The notes under the pieces: model-generated
Databases searched by the model: none
What the model was told of the DNA's origin: nothing
The model's input: the letters and a program-made list of their open reading frames with translations, nothing else
Source of the DNA: Paracoccaceae bacterium
GTDB taxonomy: Bacteria; Pseudomonadota; Alphaproteobacteria; Rhodobacterales; Rhodobacteraceae
Assembly: GCA_007695345.1 (NCBI GenBank)
Contig: REDZ01000125.1
Location: 1-38,129, forward strand
Length of the DNA: 38,129 nt
Reading direction: 5' to 3'
Program-made: the position numbers and the translations under genes
In this document: piece after piece, positions 17,522 through 27,582 of the stretch
How positions within the stretch are numbered: position 1 is the first letter of the stretch
How the letters are laid out: each line of letters starts with the position of its first letter

Positions 17522-19709
17522 CCGCGTCCTTCCGGCGCACCTGGCTCAGCACTGTTCCCACAACCACTGCGCCCGCTTCTTCCAGTCGTTGCAGCGCGGC
17601 CCTGACCATGGCGCTGGCCGCGCGGTTGGTCTGCACCAGCATCAGTGTCGCGTCGGATTTGCTGGAAATGACCAGTGCATCTGACACGGCAAGCACGGGC
17701 GCGGTATCGACGATCACGACGTCATACTGCATGGACAGCCGCTGGATCAGGTCGCCAAAGGCCCTTGAGGCGATCAGATCGGACGCGTTTTCCGCAGGCT
17801 GAAGCGGCAGCACGATATCAAAGCCCAGATCGGGCAGGGATTGCACGCTGTCGGCGATCGTGGTTTCGCCGCGCAGATAGCGCAGCAGACAGCCGCCCTT
17901 CGGGTCCGCACCGATGTCCTGCGCGGTCACCGACCGGCGCAGGTCCGCGTCAATCAGCACCACGGATTTCGAGGCCCGCGCCAGCGAATAGGCCAGCATG
18001 GCAGAGACTGTGGATTTCCCCTCGCCCGCGATGGCAGAGGTGACCATCAGCACCTTGGGCTGGCCCACCTTGCGCACATCGAACAGCTTGGCGCGGATGG
18101 TGCGGACACTTTCCATGAACACGGAATGATTGTCCTTGACCTCTTGCAGCAGCCAGCGCCGGTCGCGCCGTTTATGCGGCACATAGGGCAGGATCGAGAC
18201 GACGGGCAGATTGACCAGCGCGCGTAGCGCGTCCGAGGAATGGACGGATTTGTTCAGCGCCTCGCGCAGGAACGCGGTGGCGATCCCGGCCATCAGCCCC
18301 AGAAACGCGGCCACGCCCAGCAACATGGCCTTGCGCGGCTCGGACGGGGCGCTGGGGGTGCGTGCAATGCTGATGATCTGCGCATCGGGGCGCTGAAAGC
18401 CTGTCTGCGCGGTGGTTTCCATGAACCGCGTGAGCGAGCTTTCGTGGATATCGCGTATCGCGGCGGCAGAGCGTTCAAGCTGATCGAGCGTGATTGTCGC
18501 CGTTGAGATACGGGCCATGCGATCCTGAATCGCCTCCATCGCCTGCAGCAGCGCGCCCTGGCGGTGGGCCGCCATTTCCATGTCACTGCGGATCGCCTCT
18601 ATCTGGCGGCGCAGCTCGGCCTCTATGCTGCGGTTGATATCGTCGATCTGGGCGGTCATGCCGACCATCTGCGGATGCCGCGCGCCCAGCGTGCGGGCCA
18701 TTTCGGCCTTGCGCCGTTCCAGTTCGGCGCGTTCGCGGTCCAGGGTGGCCAGCAGCGGTGAACTGACCACATCGGCCACGGCATCGACCCCGCCGCTTTC
18801 ATACAGGCTGCGGACCATGGCGTGGCGGAATTCGGCATCCGACCGCTCGATTCGCGTGGCGATGTAGCGGGTGTTCAGGTCGTTGAGCAATTGCTGCGTG
18901 GCGGCGGCATCGCCGCCAAGTTCCTCTGTCATTTCCGTGCGAAAGGTGACCACGGCGCTATCGGCCGCTTCCAGTTGCTGGCCGAGTTCGCGGACACGTT
19001 CGTTCAGAAAACCCGTGGCGCGCACGGTGGCGTCGCGCTTGGCCTCTAGCTGGTCATCGACATATTGGGCGGCAATCGTGTTCGCGATCAGCGCGGCCAT
19101 GGCGGCATCATGCGCGCGCGCATTGATGCGGATGGCATAGGAAATGCCGACTTGCGACACGGTCACATCGCGCTGCAACCGGGTGATCAGGCGTTCGCGG
19201 GCGGTGGCATCGCTCATCACCTCGGCCGGTGGTTCTGCCATCCCCAGACGATCACGGATCATGGCCACGACCGCGCCCACAGCGCCGGCTTCCTGTGGCA
19301 GGCGAGGGTCGTAATCGGTGTGGTCCAGCAGCTCCAGCCGGTCCACCACCTTGCCCAGCAACAGGTTCGAGCGGATCAGCTCGACCTCGCCCGCCACGAC
19401 AGAGCTGTTGGCCGTCAGGTTTGACACCACCTGTTCGGTATTCAGCACCCGTTCCTGCCGCGTATCCAGCAGCACCTGCGCGGTGGACTGATAGACCGGC
19501 TCGACCCGCGTCAGATAGGCGATGGCCAAAAGCACAGCTGCGACCAGAAACGCGCCGATCATCCACTTCTCGCGCCGCAGCACATCGACGATGAAGCCCA
19601 GATCGACCAGATCGGCGGCCTTCTCACTTGCGGTGCTGACAAGGGCCCTGACGGGGCGGACCACATCTGCGGGCTTTTTCTGTGCGGCTCGGCTGGTATT
19701 GCGGCTCAT
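17487..19709 (-). CDS. Polysaccharide co-polymerase / BY-kinase fusion (Wzz-Wzc, ExoP-like tyrosine autokinase)
   Basis: N-terminal Wzz domain with TM, coiled coil, second TM; C-terminal kinase with Walker A MVTSAIAGEGKSTVSAMLA, Walker A' VVLIDADLRRS, Walker B DVVIVDTAPV, and C-terminal Tyr cluster EIYSYSAY. Confidence 0.93.
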   Translation of the reverse strand: MSRNTSRAAQKKPADVVRPVRALVSTASEKAADLVDLGFIVDVLRREKWMIGAFLVAAVLLAIAYLTRVEPVYQSTAQVLLDTRQERVLNTEQVVSNLTANSSVVAGEVELIRSNLLLGKVVDRLELLDHTDYDPRLPQEAGAVGAVVAMIRDRLGMAEPPAEVMSDATARERLITRLQRDVTVSQVGISYAIRINARAHDAAMAALIANTIAAQYVDDQLEAKRDATVRATGFLNERVRELGQQLEAADSAVVTFRTEMTEELGGDAAATQQLLNDLNTRYIATRIERSDAEFRHAMVRSLYESGGVDAVADVVSSPLLATLDRERAELERRKAEMARTLGARHPQMVGMTAQIDDINRSIEAELRRQIEAIRSDMEMAAHRQGALLQAMEAIQDRMARISTATITLDQLERSAAAIRDIHESSLTRFMETTAQTGFQRPDAQIISIARTPSAPSEPRKAMLLGVAAFLGLMAGIATAFLREALNKSVHSSDALRALVNLPVVSILPYVPHKRRDRRWLLQEVKDNHSVFMESVRTIRAKLFDVRKVGQPKVLMVTSAIAGEGKSTVSAMLAYSLARASKSVVLIDADLRRSVTAQDIGADPKGGCLLRYLRGETTIADSVQSLPDLGFDIVLPLQPAENASDLIASRAFGDLIQRLSMQYDVVIVDTAPVLAVSDALVISSKSDATLMLVQTNRAASAMVRAALQRLEEAGAVVVGTVLSQVRRKDAVASEIYSYSAY

Positions 19710-21025
19710 TCTTCAACCCTCGCAACGGTTTCAGAGGCCCGGACAGTCACGATCAGCAGATCACCGGGGAAAAGTTCTGTCAGGCTGTCGATCACGAATG
19801 TCTCGACCGCGTCGGGCCCACGGCGGCGCACGCGATAGTCGATGCGCCCGTCCAGATCGGCATTGGCGCCGGAATCGATCCATTGGCGCAGCAGATCCTG
19901 CCGGTCGATGATCGACAGGCGGGCGGCTTCCAGTTTGGCGATCTCGCTCCGGCGGCTTTGGCCTTCGGCAAGCAGGCGCTGGCTGCGGTCGCTTTCCAGC
20001 CGCGCATATTCGCGCTGCAATTCGCCCAGACGCCGCCGCGCGCCAGTCTGCTGGGTGCGGATCTGCAACAGCAGATCCTCGGCTTCGGACACCAGCCGGT
20101 GCAATTGCGACAGGGGGCCACTGGACTGCACGCCGCGTTCGGTCAGTTCCTGCCCGCGGGTCAGATCAGCCTCGGCGCGTTCCATGGCAGCGACCTGCGC
20201 CACTTCGCGTTCGCGCAGCAGCAACAGTTCGCTGCCCGTTTCCTCGATCGCCTCGCGCAGCAGGCGGGTCTGGGTGTCATGGTTCAACTGTTCCAGGCGC
20301 AGAATCTCATCCTCGGCGGGTTTCAGGATCGCGAAGGCGTCGCGATCAATCACCGGGCGGATATGGGCGGGGATATCGTTCCAAAGCACCTCTGACTCGC
20401 CGCGTAACTGGGCCTGAACCCGCGCATATTCCGTGGCGAAGCGGGTCAGATCGGCCTCGGTCGCCACCAACGACCCTTCCAGCACGCGCCGCTCCAGCAC
20501 GCGCGCCTCGGCATTGGATGTGGGCATCTGCGGCCCGCCCGCCAGCCCCAGCGCCTGTTCGGCGCTGATGAAAGGGCGGAAATCGTAGAAGCCGGGGCTA
20601 CGGACATCGCCGGTCACGAATACCGGACGGTAGGCGGCGATTGACAGGTCCACGGTCGGATTGACGAAGATTTCGCGCGCGATATAGGTCACGCGGATCA
20701 GTTCGCGCGCCTCTTCCAGCGTCAGGTTCACAACCTCCAGCCCGCCCAGAAGGGGCAGCCGCACGGCCCCATCGCTGCCGATGACATAGCGTTGCGGGGG
20801 CTCGGAATCATCAAGAATATCAAGCTCCAGCTCGTCCCCGACCTTGAGCGTATATCCCTGTTGCGCGAATAGCGGCGGCGCGCAGATCACGAACAACAAA
20901 AGCACCAGTGCGGCCCGGCCAAGCATCATCCTGCCCCATAGCGGGCCGCCATCGCGTGACCCTGTTCCTGTCCAAAGCGCCTCAGCCATGGCCACCGATC
21001 CTTGCCTGTTGCTGCGCGGTGACAC
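19706..21025 (-). CDS. Outer-membrane polysaccharide export protein (Wza/OPX, SLBB-containing)
   Basis: Signal-like LGRAALVLLLFVICAPPLFA, then YTLKVGDELELDILDDSEPPQRYVIGSDGAVRLPLLGGLEV and RPVFVTGDVRSPGFYDFRPFISAEQALGLAGG. The true start may be an internal Met. Confidence 0.9.
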   Translation of the reverse strand: MSPRSNRQGSVAMAEALWTGTGSRDGGPLWGRMMLGRAALVLLLFVICAPPLFAQQGYTLKVGDELELDILDDSEPPQRYVIGSDGAVRLPLLGGLEVVNLTLEEARELIRVTYIAREIFVNPTVDLSIAAYRPVFVTGDVRSPGFYDFRPFISAEQALGLAGGPQMPTSNAEARVLERRVLEGSLVATEADLTRFATEYARVQAQLRGESEVLWNDIPAHIRPVIDRDAFAILKPAEDEILRLEQLNHDTQTRLLREAIEETGSELLLLREREVAQVAAMERAEADLTRGQELTERGVQSSGPLSQLHRLVSEAEDLLLQIRTQQTGARRRLGELQREYARLESDRSQRLLAEGQSRRSEIAKLEAARLSIIDRQDLLRQWIDSGANADLDGRIDYRVRRRGPDAVETFVIDSLTELFPGDLLIVTVRASETVARVEE

Positions 21026-22292
21026 CCTCTGGCGCAGGGCCGGACGCCGCGCGCTGGCGGGCGCGTGTCAGCACCCGGTCATAGAGTGTCAGAATGTCAT
21101 CGCACCATTGCCCAGCGGTTTTGCCGAATTGTGCCTGTGCGCCCCATGCCCGCGCAGCCATCTGCGCGACCAGCGCATCATCGGCGGCCAGACGCGCCAG
21201 CGCGCGCGCCAGATCATCACGATCACCCGCGCGGGCGGACAGACCCGCGCCTGCGCCCACAACCTCTGCCGCCAGCAGCGCGCGGTCGGACACGATGACG
21301 GGCAGACCGCAGGCCAATGCCTCGACCAGCGCAAGGCCAAAGGGTTCGGGGCCAAGGCTGGGCACGACAACCGCGCGGGCACGGGCCGCAAGCTCTGTCA
21401 GCCCCGCCCGGTCCTGCCAGCCCGCAAAGGTGATCTCCGGGAACTCGCGCTGTAATGCGGCGCGGTCCTGCCCGTCACCCGCCATGACCAGCGGCACACC
21501 AGCCTGACGCGCCGCGCGCGCCAGCACGAACACCCCCTTGTAAGCGTGGATATCGCCGACGAACAGAAATCCGCTCTGCGCCGCCGGGCGTGCAGGCCCG
21601 GTCAGGAACGGCGTGGCAGGGTTGGCGAGTGTCACCGCCCCCGCGATCCGCCGGCCCCCGCGTTCCAGATAGGCCCGCATCCCGTCATGTGGCAGGATCA
21701 CGGTGGCATCGCTCAGGAAATCGCGCATCAGCCGGTTCAGCAGGTGCTGCCGCCCCAGGCGCCACAGCTTTTGCGGATAGCTGCGCTTGTCGCAATGGCG
21801 CAGAGAGCAGCCCGCCGAAAGCGGCACGCGCGCGCATTCCGCGCCATCCTGAAAATCGAAATAGGCGCCATTGGGACAGGCCAGAAAATAGTCGTGCGCA
21901 TGGATCACCACACGTTCGCGCACCGGATGCAGGGCCGCGAAAATGGCGGGCGACAGTGTCTGCATGAAGCCGTGCACATGATAGACCGCGCGCGGGCTGT
22001 CATGGTCGCGCAGATAGGCGCGCAGTTCCGCAACCGCCTGCCGGTTCCACAGCCCGCTGACGATCGCGCTGGCCCTGCCACGTTCAAGCAGCGCTGCGCC
22101 CGCGATACCGGCCTGATCTGCCCCCGCGCCCGTTTCGGCAGCGCCGTGATCGCCGGAGAAGACAGTGACCGGCACGCCCCGCGCGCGCAGCCCCCCCGCC
22201 AGCATAAGCGCAAGGCGCGAGGCGCCGCCGCGCTCTTGCCCGTAGTCGCTTATCTGGATTGCACGATCCGGCAGGGATGACGCGCCGCTCAT
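20982..22292 (-). CDS. Group 1 (GT4-like) glycosyltransferase
   Basis: Start set at MSGASSLPDRAIQISDYGQERGGASR, giving a 4-nt overlap with the upstream gene; GT-B C-terminal VVPSLGPEPFGLALVEALACGLPVIVSD. The ORF track extends artificially to 22388. Confidence 0.88.
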   Translation of the reverse strand: MSGASSLPDRAIQISDYGQERGGASRLALMLAGGLRARGVPVTVFSGDHGAAETGAGADQAGIAGAALLERGRASAIVSGLWNRQAVAELRAYLRDHDSPRAVYHVHGFMQTLSPAIFAALHPVRERVVIHAHDYFLACPNGAYFDFQDGAECARVPLSAGCSLRHCDKRSYPQKLWRLGRQHLLNRLMRDFLSDATVILPHDGMRAYLERGGRRIAGAVTLANPATPFLTGPARPAAQSGFLFVGDIHAYKGVFVLARAARQAGVPLVMAGDGQDRAALQREFPEITFAGWQDRAGLTELAARARAVVVPSLGPEPFGLALVEALACGLPVIVSDRALLAAEVVGAGAGLSARAGDRDDLARALARLAADDALVAQMAARAWGAQAQFGKTAGQWCDDILTLYDRVLTRARQRAASGPAPEGVTAQQQARIGGHG

Positions 22293-23173
22293 TCGATCAG
22301 CCCCGCGCGTTCGGGGCAAAGCTGCCCGGTCAGCAAATCGCGCATGGCCAGCAGATTGCCGCGCAGCCGACCCCGGCGGTCCACCCACGGCTCCGGCACC
22401 CAGAACCGCAGCAGGTTCATCAGCAGATTACGCGACATGATGGCAAATGCGCGGTGGCGTGCCATCGTGCCCTTGGATGCCAGATACAGCGGATTGGCCA
22501 CTTGCGAATAGCCCAGCCTTGCGCCGGGGCTGCGTGCGGCCTTGGTTCCCAGATGCACCCCGGTCATGCCCGGGCACATCACGACCAGACCATGCCGCGC
22601 GATCTGGCGCGAGAAATCCACATCCTCCAGCCAGCCATACATCGGCAGCCGTTCATCGAAGCGCAGATCATGGGCCAGCACAGGGCGCGCGCGGATCGCC
22701 ATGTTGCAGCCATAGCCGTTATAGACAGAGTGCACCGCGCCCTCGATCCGCGCGCGACCCCGGCGAATACAGGTTTCGGCCTGTTCGAACGTGATGCCGG
22801 GGCCGAGGATGCCATCGGCCAGCACCCGGCCCGTGACCATCGCCACAACAGGGTGGCGCTTGAACAGGTCACAGACGGTCGCGATGTAGTCCTCGGCTGG
22901 CAGGAAATCGTCATCGATAAAGACCACGATATCTTCTGGCGCGACCAGCGTGAGGATGGCATTGCGTTGACGGGTCAGACCGGGCGCGGAGAAATGCACC
23001 TCGATCGGCAGGGGCACATGCGCCAGCGTATCCGCATCGACATCCCGTTCGCAGGTGACTGACAGGATCACCCGGTCCGGGGTTCGGGTCTGCGCGACCA
23101 GCCGCGCGACGGTGCCTGCAAGCACCTCTGCCCGCCCGGTAGAGGCTATGCCTATGACAAGATTGCTGCTCAT
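22289..23173 (-). CDS. Family 2 (GT-A) glycosyltransferase
   Basis: LVIGIASTGRAEVLAGTVARLVAQT…IVVFIDDDFLPAEDYIATV (DxD-type motif). Start set at MSSNLVIG; the 73-residue upstream extension in the ORF track looks non-coding. Confidence 0.88.
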   Translation of the reverse strand: MSSNLVIGIASTGRAEVLAGTVARLVAQTRTPDRVILSVTCERDVDADTLAHVPLPIEVHFSAPGLTRQRNAILTLVAPEDIVVFIDDDFLPAEDYIATVCDLFKRHPVVAMVTGRVLADGILGPGITFEQAETCIRRGRARIEGAVHSVYNGYGCNMAIRARPVLAHDLRFDERLPMYGWLEDVDFSRQIARHGLVVMCPGMTGVHLGTKAARSPGARLGYSQVANPLYLASKGTMARHRAFAIMSRNLLMNLLRFWVPEPWVDRRGRLRGNLLAMRDLLTGQLCPERAGLIE

Positions 23174-23273
23174 GAGCACCCCCGCTGCTGAAGGGCGCGG
23201 CAGCGCAGTCGCATTTCGCCACATTTTGGACAGATTTCGTCCATACCGTTGGCTAAAAGGCCAATTGCAGATA

Positions 23274-23299
23274 GATTGTTGTTGTATCCGGCAACAATC
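23274..23299. repeat. Inverted repeat GATTGTTG-N10-CAACAATC in the EPS intergenic region
   Basis: Perfect 8-bp arms read directly (23274-23281 / 23292-23299) between the priming transferase gene and the family 2 GT gene. Confidence 0.6.
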
Positions 23300-23503
23300 G
23301 CGCTCCAGAGGATCGCGAAGATGGAGTTTTCGGTGGACGCTGGCAAGGACAAGATGCGTGCCCCCGAAGGGCAGGAGGGGCGGTGTCCGCATTGGACAAA
23401 ACGCCTGTTGTCAGGTGATGCCGCGACGCTTCGTTTAAGTGTCATCATCGGTTGTGCCGCCTGTTGGGGAGTGGTCATCCTGTTGGCTTTGCGGTGAATT
23501 TTC

Positions 23504-24202
23504 CTAGCGCGCCCCCTTGCAGAACAGCACGACACGGAATGTTCGCAGAATGATCTTCAGGTCCATCCGCAGGGTCTGTGTTTCGGCGTATTGGCAATCG
23601 AGCGCGACACGTTCCTCATAGGTCGTGTCACTGCGCCCGCTGACCTGCCACAGCCCGGTGATTCCGGGCCGCACGGCATAGTAGTGGGACAGCTTGTCGC
23701 CATAGCGCCACATCTCGGATGTCAGGATCGGGCGCGGCCCCACGATGGACATGTCGCCCCGAAGCACGTTCCAGAGCTGCGGCAGCTCATCCAGGCTGGT
23801 CTTGCGCAGGAATGCCCCCAGACAACTGACGCGCGGATCATTGGTCAGTTTCTGCGTGCATTGCCATTCCGTGCGCGCGGCAGAGTCGGCCTTCAGATGC
23901 GCCTCCAGCACCTTGTCGGCATCCATGACCATGGTGCGGAACTTGTAGCAGCGGAACAGGCGCCCGCCCTGTCCCAGCCGCAACTGGGAAAAGAAGATCG
24001 GGCCGTTGTCGAAAACGGCGATCAGCACAAGCACGCAAAGGAATACCGGCGCAAAGAACACAAGTCCGGCAATGGCCATCAGCCAGTCAAGGACAGGCTT
24101 CAGAATCCTGTTGGCTGGTGACGGAAGAAGACGTGGTGGCGTGGCGGCCGGATAGGGTGCCACAGCCCTGGACTCGCGTCCAAGTTCGGAAATTGTACGC
24201 AT
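23504..24202 (-). CDS. Undecaprenyl-phosphate sugar-1-phosphate transferase (ExoY/WcaJ/WbaP C-terminal family)
   Basis: KPVLDWLMAIAGLVFFAPVFLCVLVLI…GPIFFSQLRLGQGGRLFRCYKFRTM…FLRKTSLDELPQLWNVLRGDMSIVGPRPI…RPGITGLWQVSGRSDTTYEERVALD. Confidence 0.96.
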   Translation of the reverse strand: MRTISELGRESRAVAPYPAATPPRLLPSPANRILKPVLDWLMAIAGLVFFAPVFLCVLVLIAVFDNGPIFFSQLRLGQGGRLFRCYKFRTMVMDADKVLEAHLKADSAARTEWQCTQKLTNDPRVSCLGAFLRKTSLDELPQLWNVLRGDMSIVGPRPILTSEMWRYGDKLSHYYAVRPGITGLWQVSGRSDTTYEERVALDCQYAETQTLRMDLKIILRTFRVVLFCKGAR

Positions 24203-24389
24203 GCAAGTAGCACAAAGTGCCCCCCCGAAATCATCGCATGCGAATCACACCTGACAACAAGCTTACACCGGAAAGATGCCGCTAGGAACGGGTGTCGTAT
24301 CGCTGTTGGGTCATTCGGTGACAAATAGGGAAAAACACCCGACTTCATCTGCAGCTTTCCCCTTGTTTCGAACAGGATAGCAGGTGCTG

Positions 24390-25811
24390 TCAGCGCGATG
24401 CGGGCGTCGGGATAATGGCACTGTCGGGGGCTGTTGCCGGGTCGGGGATGTCGGCCCGGGCACCGACCGCCATGGCGCAGCAGATCAGCAGCAGAAGCGT
24501 GGGGTCCGGCACGGTCGCACTGAGCATCAAGGCACAAAGCTGACCGACGGCGGCAATTTGCGCACTGGTGTAAACCCGGCGGGCCGTGGCGTCGCGGATG
24601 ACACGGGCCGACCGCCCGATGCTCAGCCACAGGAACGCCAGAAAGAACACTGTTCCCGGCGCGCCGACACTGCCCAGCAGGCTGGGAAACAGTCCGTTGG
24701 ACCGCAACGACCCCGCGCCCGCGCCCAGCCCCCATGTGCTGTAGAACGCATTCATCCCCGATTGCGCCCAGGCGGACCGCTCCTGCCCTGAAAGCGAGCT
24801 CAGCTTGGACAGGAACAACCGGTTGAACAGATCATCGGCGAGATTCAGCAGCGGGGTTGCCACGACCACAGCGGCCAGCATCGCGAATACGGCAAAGACG
24901 GTGGCCATGCTCAGAATCAGCCGCCGCCTGTCACGCGGCAGGCGGGGCTGCATCACGAACTGCAAGAGCAGCAACAGCAGGACCACCCCAAGCGCGGCCA
25001 GCCCGGTGGTGGAATAGGACAGGAGCGCGAAAGTGCCGTTGCCAAGGCCCAGGATCAGATCGCGCGGGCGGTAGGAATGGCCCCAGGCGCTGAGGAAATA
25101 GCCGCAAAACACCGCCGACATCGCACCGAAGGGCGCAGGTTCGGGAAAGCCGCCGATGATGCGCCGCATACCGGCCATGGTCTGCTGATCGTGCAGCGTG
25201 TAGGCAGCGGTCTGCACCCAGGCCAGCACCGCATCCAGCCCCATCGCGTTGATCAGCGCCAGCGCAATATTTACCGCGGCGGCAATGGCCAGGAACTGTT
25301 CGGCGCGCGCGGGTCCGGCGCGGCGGATCCAGCTGCTGAAGGCCACGAAGAACGCGAACCCGATCAGGATGTAGAAGGTCTGCGACAGGTTCCCGGTTGA
25401 CGGCCAGACCGGGGCCAGCACCGATGGAAAGCTGGGATCGATCCGTTCGCCTGTGGCCCCGCGCACCACTGGAAAGACCAGAAAGCTGCCTTGAAAATAG
25501 CGCACCAGCACCAGTGACGAAAATGCGGCATAGATTGTGAACCCGGCCAGCGCCAGCGTCGCCGGGCTGGCCGCGATCGCGCCCCGGCCACCCCCGCTCA
25601 GCAACAGCCGCGCCGCCGCAAAGCCAGCGGCCAGTGCCGCGAAGAACACCGCCCCGGTTATCGACAGGCCCCCCAGCGATGGGAGCTGAATGATCGCGAA
25701 CATCCCGAATGGCAGCATGATCATGGCCATGGCGATGCTGCTGCCGGGCACGCGCAGCGATACCAGCAGCCAGGCCAGCAGAACAATCACGCTTGCGGGA
25801 AAGATTTCCAT
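24390..25811 (-). CDS. O-antigen ligase / Wzy-type polymerase-like polytopic membrane protein
   Basis: Many predicted TM helices with a large periplasmic loop; position next to the priming transferase and a flippase. Confidence 0.75.
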   Translation of the reverse strand: MEIFPASVIVLLAWLLVSLRVPGSSIAMAMIMLPFGMFAIIQLPSLGGLSITGAVFFAALAAGFAAARLLLSGGGRGAIAASPATLALAGFTIYAAFSSLVLVRYFQGSFLVFPVVRGATGERIDPSFPSVLAPVWPSTGNLSQTFYILIGFAFFVAFSSWIRRAGPARAEQFLAIAAAVNIALALINAMGLDAVLAWVQTAAYTLHDQQTMAGMRRIIGGFPEPAPFGAMSAVFCGYFLSAWGHSYRPRDLILGLGNGTFALLSYSTTGLAALGVVLLLLLLQFVMQPRLPRDRRRLILSMATVFAVFAMLAAVVVATPLLNLADDLFNRLFLSKLSSLSGQERSAWAQSGMNAFYSTWGLGAGAGSLRSNGLFPSLLGSVGAPGTVFFLAFLWLSIGRSARVIRDATARRVYTSAQIAAVGQLCALMLSATVPDPTLLLLICCAMAVGARADIPDPATAPDSAIIPTPASR

Positions 25812-25994
25812 GACGCGCTGCCATTTCGGGAATCACTGGCCAAGACTAGCGCAGGTGGTGCTGGACGCATAGCCTGATGACGCATCAGCCCCCTCTCCCT
25901 TGACGGGCGTGGCGTAGAAAATCGCGCGGGGCCGGTCCAGGCACGCAATAAAGTTTGACCGCACGCGGGAAACCCGGTCAGATATGCGAACAGG

Positions 25995-27575
25995 GTGCCC
26001 GACTCGCAGGCGGAATTTCCCGCGCCACCTGGGGCGGGTCCGGTGGCCCTGACTCAGTCCCGGCATTACCAGTTTCGGGGGTTTCAGGTGTCTAATGGAC
26101 GCAAGGACGCGCCCGCCACAGGTGGGGGAAACGCAGGCGGCGGCCCCTCTGCACGCGCGAGGATGGCTGGTGGGGCCGCGCTGACCGCCGTGGCGCGCGC
26201 CTATGCGCAACTGACTCAGCTGGTGATCTTTGTGGTCGCTGCCCGTGTTCTGGGCCCCGAGGAGTTCGGTTTCTTCGTCCTCGTATCAGCCTTTGCCTAT
26301 ATCGCGCTGAAAGTGTCAGAAGCGGGCTGGGCCGAGTATATCATGGCCTGGAGCGGGGATATCCACATGATCCGCTGCACCTATGGCATATCCTGGATCA
26401 GCGGCGCGGTGATGATGGTTATCGGACTGCTGGCAACGGCGGCTGTGTCAATGGTTGCGCAACACCCCGAGACACAACTGCTCGTCGCAGGTTTCGCGAT
26501 CTGGATTCTGCTGGCCACCCCCTCGGCAGCCCTGAACGGCACGCTGATCCGGGAAGGCCGGCTTGTCAGCTTCGCGACCTGCACCATTCTGGCGGAAACC
26601 GTGGGGCTGTTGGTGTCGCTGGCGCTGTTGCAGGCGGGCTACGGGGTGCTGGCGCTGGTCGGGGGGCGGCTCGGATTGCAGGTCGCGTTTCTGGCCGTCG
26701 CGCTGGTGATCACCCGCCTGCGTCCAGCCTTTGACATGGCACAGCCGGATCTGCGCGCGCTGGCAGAGTTCTCGTTCAATATTCTGGCCTCGCGGCTGGT
26801 CATCACATTGCGTGGCTATTCAGGGGTGTTTGTGGTGGGTGCGTTTCTGGACCCCGTCTCGGTCGGGTTGTTCCGGGCAGGGCAGCGGGTCGTAGGCGCC
26901 TTTGCAGAACTGGTGGGTGAGCCGACACGCATACTGGCCTGGCGCAGCTTCCGCCTTGCGCGCGACACGGGCCGCGACGATGGGTTTCAGGACTGCGCCA
27001 ACCGCTTCTTTCCGGTGCTGGCTGTGGTCGCAATTCCCGGATATCTGTGGATCGCGCTGTTTTCCGACGAGATCATCATGGGGCTGCTGGGGCCGGACTG
27101 GCAAGGTGCGGCCCCCATCATCTCGTTGCTGGCCGCGGCGGGGTTGCTGGGCGCGATGGGCCAGGCGACCGAACCTCTGATGTCGCTGACCGGCCAGACG
27201 CGGCTGATGCGCCGGTTGATCCTGGCCTATGCGCTGGCTGGTATCACGCTCACGGTGGCAGGGGGGCCGTTCGGGCTGATTGTGCTGACAGTGGCGCAGG
27301 TGGTGATCATGGCAATCATCTTTGTCACCAATCTCTATATCTACCGCACGCGGTTGGGCATTGCATGGCTGCCGGTCGCCCGCAATCTGTTGCCCGCAAT
27401 CCTGCCGATCACGCTAAGCATTGGTGCCCTGATCCTGCTGGACGGGTTGGAGGTTCTGACAGGGATGAACCCGCTGGCCCGCGTTGTGTTGCTGTCGCTG
27501 CCGGTGCTGGCGCTTTATCTGCTGCTGCTGGCGCTGGTCTATCGCCGTGCGCTGCGCGACTGGCGGGCGGGGTAG
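25995..27575 (+). CDS. Wzx-like polysaccharide flippase (MATE/MOP superfamily)
   Basis: LTAVARAYAQLTQLVIFVVAARVLGPEEFGFFVLVSAFAYIALKVSEAGWAEYIM is typical of Wzx/RfbX N-termini; about 12-14 TM segments. Start uncertain; ATG 26163 (MAGGAAL) is plausible. Confidence 0.88.
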   Translation: MPDSQAEFPAPPGAGPVALTQSRHYQFRGFQVSNGRKDAPATGGGNAGGGPSARARMAGGAALTAVARAYAQLTQLVIFVVAARVLGPEEFGFFVLVSAFAYIALKVSEAGWAEYIMAWSGDIHMIRCTYGISWISGAVMMVIGLLATAAVSMVAQHPETQLLVAGFAIWILLATPSAALNGTLIREGRLVSFATCTILAETVGLLVSLALLQAGYGVLALVGGRLGLQVAFLAVALVITRLRPAFDMAQPDLRALAEFSFNILASRLVITLRGYSGVFVVGAFLDPVSVGLFRAGQRVVGAFAELVGEPTRILAWRSFRLARDTGRDDGFQDCANRFFPVLAVVAIPGYLWIALFSDEIIMGLLGPDWQGAAPIISLLAAAGLLGAMGQATEPLMSLTGQTRLMRRLILAYALAGITLTVAGGPFGLIVLTVAQVVIMAIIFVTNLYIYRTRLGIAWLPVARNLLPAILPITLSIGALILLDGLEVLTGMNPLARVVLLSLPVLALYLLLLALVYRRALRDWRAG

Positions 27576-27582
27576 CAGTGGG

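Noticed and set aside
23249-23497. 82-aa + ORF in the EPS intergenic gap
   Set aside because: No homology recognised and poor start context; hydrophobic tail alone is not enough.
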